This document shows, in pieces, positions 60,601 through 64,000 of a stretch of 64,000 nucleotides of DNA (position 1 is its first letter; each line of letters opens with the position of its first letter). The DNA comes from Echiichthys vipera. Its lineage: Eukaryota > Chordata > Actinopteri > Perciformes > Trachinidae. Below the pieces are notes generated by a model that did not search any database, was not told the origin of the DNA, and worked only from the letters and a program-made list of their open reading frames with translations. A program made the position numbers and the translations under genes. The stretch covers positions 22,332,694 to 22,396,693 of the forward strand of contig OY829646.1 of assembly GCA_963691815.1 (NCBI GenBank), read 5' to 3'.

Positions 60601-61014
60601 GTGCCTGTCAATTGGTTTGTTTAATGAAGGAAGGTTTTTGCTGGGAAGTAGGCCGAGTGTTTTTAGGCTCCCCATGATATTCCTCACCCAAGGGTGCACA
60701 GACTCGTCCTTGTTTGTTTCTGGAGATGCTTTGTGAGGATTCCAGCCACTTCCTGTACTCCATTTTGAAATGATCTCCTTAAGAATGGCATCTCTCTGGC
60801 CCTCTTTACCACCTCCTGAAAGAAACCCAGTAGAGACAACATCAAGTAATAAACACGTGTATATTAACAAACACAACTGTTAGATTTAGGAACATGTTTT
60901 AGTGGTTAACTCACCTGTCTTCTCAGGGGATCCTTGTCCCAGTAAAACAGCACAAAGAATGATGCTTGTGAATCTAAGAGTGGTCATCCCTGGCCCTTTC
61001 TCTGCCATCTTCAT
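45584..61014 (-). CDS. strc: strc, stereocilin: complete 29-exon gene (span of the whole CDS)
   Basis: Stereocilin is an extracellular protein of the inner-ear hair bundle; in mammals it forms horizontal top connectors between stereocilia and attachment crowns to the tectorial membrane. I joined 29 exons on the minus strand (listed one by one below); coding lengths sum to 5,811 nt, 1,936 residues plus stop, and every junction keeps frame with GT/AG ends. Human stereocilin is about 1,775 residues, so the fish protein is somewhat longer. Recognisable family blocks are LRGSPHWDW in exon 2, GIRHNVTWNSQALG across exons 3-4, PVLWDLIQ in exon 6, GGMSC in exon 17, GRLVFSLST in exon 21, SCADIRGTFPSAW in exon 23 and WGPEVFTEIGT in exon 26. 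Many NXS/T sites lie in exons 4-5, in keeping with an exported protein. The rest is the leucine-rich helical-repeat architecture shared with mesothelin and otoancorin. The gene looks intact. Assignment is from recall of the family, not a database search. Confidence 0.95.
45848..45995 (-). CDS. strc: strc exon 28
   Basis: 148 nt, residues 1862-1910 plus one base. Acceptor GTCTGACAG, donor GAGAG then GTGATA. Two helical repeats, VVFSAVQMSWLSAEQAWAVT and VEQWAELDTEQRHAV. Reading through the donor gives six more codons and a stop. Confidence 0.94.
46301..46398 (-). CDS. strc: strc exon 27
   Basis: 98 nt, residues 1829-1861. Acceptor CTGTCCAG, donor GCA then GTGAGT. LEDMVLSALVPEQVEGITPE, then AIALMSPKKMA. 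Confidence 0.94.
46643..46791 (-). CDS. strc: strc exon 26
   Basis: 149 nt, residues 1779-1828. Acceptor ACAATGCAG, donor GCAG then GTACAG. Contains FGPVSAWGPEVFTEIGTLAG, near-identical to the mammalian FGPISNWGPEIFTEIGT motif. Confidence 0.95.
47515..47533. repeat. (AATT)n short tandem run
   Basis: Tetranucleotide TAAT/AATT run in strc intron 25. Confidence 0.8.
47726..47868 (-). CDS. strc: strc exon 25
   Basis: 143 nt, residues 1732-1778 plus two bases. Acceptor TTCCCCCAG, donor AG then GTCAGT. LTALELATFGHLMCGLYPSE matches the family LTALGYTLCGLRPEE step. Confidence 0.93.
47962..48117 (-). CDS. strc: strc exon 24
   Basis: 156 nt, residues 1680-1731, phase 0 both ends. Acceptor TTTAATCCAG; donor AAG then GTTTTG is weak. 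Contains LALGPVVTEMGERELHDAGL and LGALAHLGMLTDWS, matching the family DWGVLSTLGQIDGWS repeat. Confidence 0.92.
48317..48600 (+). repeat. Interspersed repeat (CAGTAGATGGCGGT type), copy A
   Basis: In strc intron 23. Phrases GCAGTAGATGGCGGTTGGCA, CCCCCAGTTTGGAGAAGCAGG and CTACTGTGGACAAGGGCAGC follow a percomorph repeat I recognise. It forms a fold-back with copy B. Confidence 0.65.
48601..48725 (-). repeat. Interspersed repeat (CAGTAGATGGCG type), copy B, inverted
   Basis: The minus strand reads TACAGTAGATGGCGTTCAAC, GCCCCCATTTGGAGAAGC, AAGCTAAGCAATGCACTGC and TGTGGATG, the same family as copy A in opposite orientation and in the same intron. Confidence 0.65.
48827..48996 (-). CDS. strc: strc exon 23
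   Basis: 170 nt, residues 1623-1679. Acceptor CCCGAACAG, donor CAG then GTCAGT. VPSCADIRGTFPSAWTATQL is one of the most conserved stereocilin segments. Confidence 0.95.
49110..49281 (-). CDS. strc: strc exon 22
   Basis: 172 nt, residues 1566-1622 plus one base. Acceptor CTGTGCAG. The donor is AAAAG then GTTCAA, clearly non-consensus, but it gives the phase needed for exon 23 and no better site is near before the in-frame stop at about 49081. The C-terminal part is basic (KARSRRAK). Confidence 0.85.
49363..49453 (-). CDS. strc: strc exon 21
   Basis: 91 nt, residues 1535-1565. Acceptor CTTTGCCAG, donor CTG then GTAAGC. EPSKWKVGDVEHLGRLVFSL is an excellent match to the family PELWSQDEVEQAGRLVFTL block. 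Confidence 0.94.
49933..50129 (-). CDS. strc: strc exon 20
   Basis: 197 nt, residues 1470-1534 plus two bases. Acceptor GATCTGCAG, donor GG then GTAAAA. Leucine-rich helical segment with LDVLGPLLPFLDQDSLALV, matching the family LETLGPLVGFLG repeat. Confidence 0.92.
50325..50700 (+). repeat. Interspersed repeat (CAGTAGATGACGGT type), copy C
   Basis: In strc intron 19. Shares CAGTAGATGACGGTCAGCAT, AATGTACTGCTGCGGATGGG, GGCAGCAGCAAA and the AAGGAGATAGTTCAGATTT lead with the family of copies A and B. Confidence 0.65.
50912..51047 (-). CDS. strc: strc exon 19
   Basis: 136 nt, residues 1424-1469. Acceptor TTCTTTGCCAG, donor CAG then GTAAAA. Reads VTMIEDLSNASFRAILDHI, ends AEKAVTEQ. Confidence 0.9.
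51137..51219 (-). CDS. strc: strc exon 18
   Basis: 83 nt, residues 1397-1423 plus two bases. Acceptor TGTTACCAG, donor ACC then GTAAGT. RKCIVDELRKQPGLHISTL continues the family RACIWAELQRR segment. Confidence 0.9.
51347..51470 (-). CDS. strc: strc exon 17
   Basis: 124 nt, residues 1355-1396. Acceptor ACTTGGAG is purine-rich near the site but is the only one keeping frame; donor CTG then GTAAGG. RDLDHIAGGMSCGFLR is close to the family LGTLAGGMSCEFL block. Confidence 0.92.
51631..51689 (-). CDS. strc: strc exon 16
   Basis: 59 nt, residues 1336-1354 plus two bases. Acceptor TCCCGACAG, donor GAG then GTAAGT. AQLLFKKIHKFKNITSKMV continues directly from exon 15 in family alignment (AQFLWKKM...). 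It follows the longest strc intron, about 1.7 kb. Confidence 0.92.
53394..53543 (-). CDS. strc: strc exon 15
   Basis: 150 nt, residues 1286-1335, phase 0 both ends. Acceptor GTTTGTCAACAG, donor CAG then GTGCAC. Includes CLLPFVPLRKL and ends DIPWSPQQ, equivalent to the family LPWSEQQ step. Confidence 0.93.
53930..54100 (+). repeat. LINE 3' end fragment
   Basis: In strc intron 14. TTTCATTGTACTCTTGTATG followed by ACAATAAAGGCTTTCAACTC resembles the 3' end of fish LINEs, where a TGACAATAAAG phrase precedes a short simple tail. Confidence 0.55.
54217..54393 (-). CDS. strc: strc exon 14
   Basis: 177 nt, residues 1227-1285, phase 0 both ends. Acceptor TACCTGCCAG, donor GAG then GTGACG. Begins LTMERLCRLKPLLSGLSPAV, matching the family SLEELCSLHLLLPGLSP repeat. 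Confidence 0.93.
54482..54520 (-). CDS. strc: strc exon 13: 39-nt exon
   Basis: Only 13 codons (AFQILSKISKDTT, residues 1214-1226), phase 0 both ends. Acceptor TTTCCTCAG, donor ACT then GTAAGT. Skipping it would keep frame. Confidence 0.87.
54848..55030 (-). CDS. strc: strc exon 12
   Basis: 183 nt, residues 1153-1213, phase 0 both ends. Acceptor TCACTGACAG, donor CACAG then GTCAGC. Leucine-rich helical repeat (LSGLLPQLGASFLLSLPSQQ) ending YPPAQ. Confidence 0.92.
55119..55251 (-). CDS. strc: strc exon 11
   Basis: 133 nt, residues 1108-1152. Acceptor TTTTTTCAG, donor AGG then GTAATC. Begins RLGVLACYLEPADLGSF, equivalent to the family RRLGPLACFLSPEEL block; ends TSGR. Confidence 0.93.
55391..55805 (+). 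pseudogene. LINE ORF2 C-terminus and 3' end, decayed
   Basis: In strc intron 10. Frames across stops give CSDCTLNEPET and later LYVAVCHKLRDSD followed by a stop, the CXXC and CHXLR signature at the end of L2-like fish reverse transcriptases. It closes with CCAATAAAG and an AATTGAATTGAA tail. Not functional. Confidence 0.6.
55806..55990 (+). pseudogene. Second LINE C-terminal fragment
   Basis: Directly follows the tail of the previous LINE. The frame from 55812 reads ETETDMHFLLQCKAFNEIKN and then FNKFNSQISDF, the ETEXHFLLQC block of the same protein region. It is a separate copy rather than a continuation. Confidence 0.6.
56151..56266 (-). CDS. strc: strc exon 10
   Basis: 116 nt, residues 1070-1107. 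Acceptor CTCCTTTAG, donor CTGAG then GTGGGA (phase 2). Reads LTPLVELLGNGSLDGVRG, then HVLRTLFSKKRNLTSDNIL. Confidence 0.88.
56513..56699 (-). CDS. strc: strc exon 9
   Basis: 187 nt, residues 1007-1069. Acceptor CCTCTTTAG, donor CAG then GTAAAA. Reads LTAIRDHSSGM, then VGDVPTWPPYFLTSILPLLPYL, ending in LTSQQ; the aromatic/proline pattern matches the mammalian GEVPAWP...LPLLPHLP segment. Confidence 0.94.
56795..56961 (-). CDS. strc: strc exon 8
   Basis: 167 nt, residues 952-1006. Acceptor TATGTCAG, donor GTGAGT (phase 2). Carries FPRVTPELFVDLSQFIPFM and SLIVNDSV, one of the best conserved family stretches. Confidence 0.94.
57196..57321 (-). CDS. strc: strc exon 7
   Basis: 126 nt, residues 910-951, phase 0 both ends. 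Starts EYLQMPRDSIRTLVMSAEKDA, ends ETGQ. Acceptor TCTCACCAG; the donor GTTTGT is weaker than usual but the frame and homology require it. Confidence 0.9.
57416..57478 (-). CDS. strc: strc exon 6
   Basis: 63 nt, residues 889-909, PVLWDLIQ...LLQ, phase 0 both ends. Acceptor TTACATCAG, donor CAG then GTACTG. Very close to the family PVLWDLLQ motif. Confidence 0.93.
57560..58447 (-). CDS. strc: strc exon 5
   Basis: 888 nt, residues 593-888, phase 0 at both ends. Acceptor ATATTTGCAG, donor AGC then GTAAGA. Rich in cysteine and NXS/T motifs (FNLT, NNSV, HNFS, TNST, LNTT, DNTS, QNAT). Contains AILLSSLLDNTSW and ends LLSCFS, matching the family LLACFS step before PVLWDL. Confidence 0.95.
58572..59088 (-). 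CDS. strc: strc exon 4
   Basis: 517 nt, residues 420-592. Acceptor CACACGTAG, donor CAG then GTAATG. Starts GIRHNVTWNSQALG, then a low-complexity Ser/Glu/Arg linker, then a cysteine-containing helical segment with several glycosylation motifs (NES, NFT, NGS, NNT, NSS). Ends in phase 0 after ...RAHQ. Confidence 0.93.
59195..59219 (-). CDS. strc: strc exon 3: 25-nt microexon
   Basis: Needed to join exons 2 and 4 in frame: exon 2 ends one base into a codon and exon 4 starts with the last base of a Trp codon. The 25 nt read GT GAC CTT AGA CAA CTG ATC TTA TG, giving DLRQLIL plus split Gly and Trp codons. This fits the family's conserved NLQQLLLW-like step between the GxCxGG and GxRHN blocks. Acceptor TTTTTGAAG, donor GTAAGA. 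Confidence 0.88.
59682..60815 (-). CDS. strc: strc exon 2: large N-terminal exon
   Basis: 1,134 nt, residues 34-411, by far the longest exon. Acceptor TTTCTTTCAG, donor GTTG then GTGAGT (phase 1). It encodes the stereocilin N-terminal region, including LRGSPHWDWFLGLLQSL and the end block GRCSVG that continues into the microexon. The stretch around residues 300-340 is acidic and Ser/Gly-rich (EDDPDSMQ) and probably disordered. Confidence 0.93.
60915..61014 (-). CDS. strc: strc exon 1: start codon and signal peptide
   Basis: Residues 1-33 plus one base. Two in-frame ATGs occur, at 61014 and 61008; the second has the better context (A at -3, G at +4) and may be the real start, shortening the protein by two residues. 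The segment TTLRFTSIILCAVLLGQG is a typical cleavable signal peptide core. Donor is ACAG then GTGAGT. A two-codon upstream ATG-AGA-TGA overlaps the first ATG. Confidence 0.85.
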
Positions 61015-61100
61015 CTCATGGCAGCATGCACAGTGACACAGTGGTGTCACATCTTTCTCTTCAGGCCGTTTTTCCTATTGATTTCAACAAACCCTGTGTT

Positions 61101-64000
61101 AAACAGATGCAGCTTTTTTTTCATTTTCAGCTATGGAGTTGAGTCAAGGAGTAAGGTGTCTCAGCGGAGAGGGGATATTAAACCTTAATGACTAGCCACC
61201 ACATCAGCTTACTGCCCTTACCACAAAACAAGCATCAGCAATGTACTTAACTTATGAAAACATGGACACTAGGAAGTATTAAAGGTAGGTCCATATGTCA
61301 TGCTGAAAAGAGTAGGTAGGAACAAAACAGTTCTTAAAGAGATCACAGTTTAAAAACAATAGTAAAGAATACATCTGCTCCTGTGGTAATTTTAATGTCA
61401 CTTGTCACTCACACAGTAATGATAAAGTATAGAGAAAAAGAAATTCAGAACTCACCAACTGTTACAATCCATTCATTTCTTTATGGATCCTCTCAAGCAT
61501 TTGCCAGCATCTCTGACTCAGCCGTGTCAGCACACTTGGAGCTGACCTCTTTCTGAGTGGCACTCTCTGTTTCACCATCGCTCAGACTTTCTCTACATTT
61601 CACTCTCTCCTCTTGCACCCCTCCCACCTGCGTTCTCTATTTCTCTCTGTGCTTTTAGCTGTTTGGGGCATTTGCTTTTTACCTCTGGGGTTTAGGGTTA
61701 ATACTTGGCTTCATATTTCATGTCTTATCTTGTTATGCTACAGTAGGTTTTCTATGACAGAGTGCAATAAATAAAAAAAGGGAGAGAGCAGTGTGGTTAG
61801 GTTTGGGTGTATATAATCCCATAAAACAAGACTTGTCTTTACGGTCACTGCTAGTATTTGGATGTTGTTTTTATGTGTTTCCGGTTCGGTATTGTGGGCC
61901 ATCCTGAGGCTGAAGGAAGGTCACAGCACTCAGCTAGGTGCTCAAACAAGGTGAAAATCTGGATCATGTTAATCACACCCAGGATATCTATCCCGTTCTC
62001 TAACTGTCCGATGTCTCCCACTGACTGATTCCCTATTGAGCTGTCTTTCAGCTGGGACTCATCTCGTGACTCCGGGTTTGTTGGGGGTGTAGTCTTACTG
62101 ACGGGGCCGGGCCAGCAGAGACTGTGCAGGCTGTCACTGTTTAGACACATTTATCCCTCGGTCAGGCAGACTTACAATTGAGCCCTGTGCAAGGCCACAG
62201 CAGCCGGCTCCCCAGAGTCAGACTACTGTCTGCAGGCCCTGAAACCCAAGAGGGCTGAGTGAAAGGACCACCCCTCCCTCCACTTGCTTTAGCTGGATGA
62301 TACTGTGGCTTGAACAGGGACAATAACTTCCTCCTGTATAATTGATACTGCGAGGAACAGCAATCACTCAGTGCAGCAGGGCTCGATTCACCACAGGAAT
62401 ATTCAATGAGAAACTAGATCCATCCCATACGTTCCTCCTCTCTGCTGAAAACTCAGACATGGCAGAAATCAGCTGGTGAAAGTAGCTGTTGAGATTGGAA
62501 TACTTGGTTTGAATCCAACTTTTATATAATATATAATAAATACCTCAAATTAACCCCTAAAATGAGCATGTCTTTCGTAAGTGTCGTAATTTACTGACAT
62601 TAGAAGCTGAAGAAATTATTTCAATGGCACTTTTTAAAAACTTATTTTTTGAAGTACCAAAGTGACAAGGAAACCTATTCTTTATAACAATACTATTAAT
62701 AGTTTTTCTTCCTGAAATAAAATGAACAAGATTCTGTTGGCATATCCTCTGTGACTCAAGGTTGCAACAAGAAATGTTTTCAGTTCCAAAACATAAAATG
62801 TCCCACTTCTACTTTACATCTGGGACTGATGGGTGAAGCTTCTCTGGTGTCAGGTATAATTAATTAAATTGCAATTGCCCATATTTAGTGTTCAATGAAA
62901 ACATTTGCTACTATTTACACACATTCCTTCTCAACAGTCATGTTACTCCCACTTTAGCACAAATGAAAGTCTTTATGGCCAATAAAATTAAAAAGATTGG
63001 TGTCACCTAATATTGAGAACGACTTCTACTGTTGCTGTGACCTCACTGCTATAATCAAATTCATGGACGGCCATCCATCCTGAGAACCCAAATACCAAAA
63101 CATTAAAACAAAAACAATCTTTGCTGTCATTATGAAAAATAATTTACAGTCAGCCCAGGACTGTAAACTTTAACTGTTAAGAGATCCACCACATTAGTCA
63201 TGTCTTACATTCATTGCAGCCTATAAACCCACTATTTAAGTAACCACAGATTACACAAATGGCCTAAATAGAGCAGATTCTCTGCATCAAAAAAAATCAA
63301 GTACACGTCATATCATTGAAATATATTAACTGCTAGTTGGAGAAAAGTCATGCATGGCTTTCCCAGCAGGAAAAACAGCTCCAACCACAGTCAGCGAGAC
63401 ATCATTTCTTACAGACCACACCAGAACATCTGATTGTTGTCAGCTCATTTAGTTTTACTGCACTTCATATCAGTTGAAATAAACAGGAATGCAATTGCAG
63501 AAATTGAGCTAAGACCTGTATCTGCTTTATATACAAACTGTTACACCTTCTTTGCTGTAACTACAATAGAGATAAGAGATCGGTCATGATGGAGAAAAAA
63601 AGCAGCTCAACTTGTCCTATATAGCTACTGCAACTAGTTTAACAGAGTATCAGCTTCTTCAGTTAAGTTTCTTTTAAATCGCATATTTAAATGAATTTAA
63701 CTCTAGATTAATTAATGAAATCAATTTTAATATTAAATCTTAATAATGTATGAAGACACACAGCAAAAAGTATTATTATAATTTTCCTCTGAACCATTTC
63801 AAAAGAATGAATGAAAAGAATTATCCATAAAGACTTGTTCAAGACTAGTTCAAAGAAAGCTGAAGTAACACATTTTGTATGTATGCTGTGTTTTCTTTGG
63901 TGACTAGCTTTTAAGTAATGTGTTTAGTCTATGAAAATGATTTTAAGGCTAAAAAATAATTAGCCTAAAATATATCAAATAAGGCATTACAACCTTTTCA
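61101..64000. other. strc upstream region, no confident gene
   Basis: Contains a possible strc untranslated exon near 61.45 kb and one 99-codon minus frame (61851-62150) that starts with ATG just after a stop. From 62.5 kb on the sequence is AT-rich with short frames only. Confidence 0.5.
61452..61500 (-). other. Possible strc 5' untranslated exon (donor seen)
   Basis: A good minus-strand donor (ACAGTTG then GTGAGTTC) lies near 61452, about 440 bp upstream of the strc ATG, and could end a non-coding first exon spliced to an acceptor just before exon 1. No TATA box or CpG island was seen and the acceptor side is poor, so transcription may instead start nearer the ATG. Confidence 0.25.

Overview
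This 64 kb window is vertebrate nuclear DNA, almost certainly from a teleost. It is AT-rich, the genes have short exons with GT/AG introns, there is no operon structure, and it carries microsatellites and several interspersed repeat families I associate with ray-finned fish, probably percomorph. It holds one complete gene and one partial gene, both on the minus strand in tandem.

Stereocilin (strc) runs from the ATG at 61014 to the stop at 45584. I joined 29 coding exons by checking reading phase and splice sites at every junction. The result is a 1,936-residue protein with a signal peptide, a large N-glycosylated mesothelin/stereocilin-type helical-repeat body and a hydrophobic, GPI-anchor-like C-terminus. 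Exon 3 is only 25 nt long. A polyadenylation signal lies 45 bp past the stop.

Downstream of strc in the same orientation is the first coding exon of furin (CDS 35000-35209). It encodes the signal peptide and the start of the prodomain. A CpG-rich segment at about 42.3-43.1 kb has several minus-strand splice donors and is the best candidate for the furin promoter and untranslated first exon(s). I found no further furin exon, so the intron after this exon probably covers the whole of 1-34999 and continues outside the window.

The remainder is intronic or intergenic DNA with mobile-element debris: a 1.7 kb hAT element with a perfect 8-bp target duplication (40241-41944), a shorter hAT-like element (31576-32217), several non-autonomous DNA elements, LINE 3' ends, SINE-like pieces, a fold-back repeat inside strc intron 23, two long hairpins and several microsatellites. 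The genes do not form a pathway together: stereocilin joins stereocilia tops in the inner ear, and furin is a secretory-pathway proprotein convertase. Their orthologues are both on human chromosome 15, so the linkage may be an old synteny. I found no convincing undescribed gene system. The points most worth checking are the microexon, the weak splice donors, a possible anchorless strc isoform and the hairpins.
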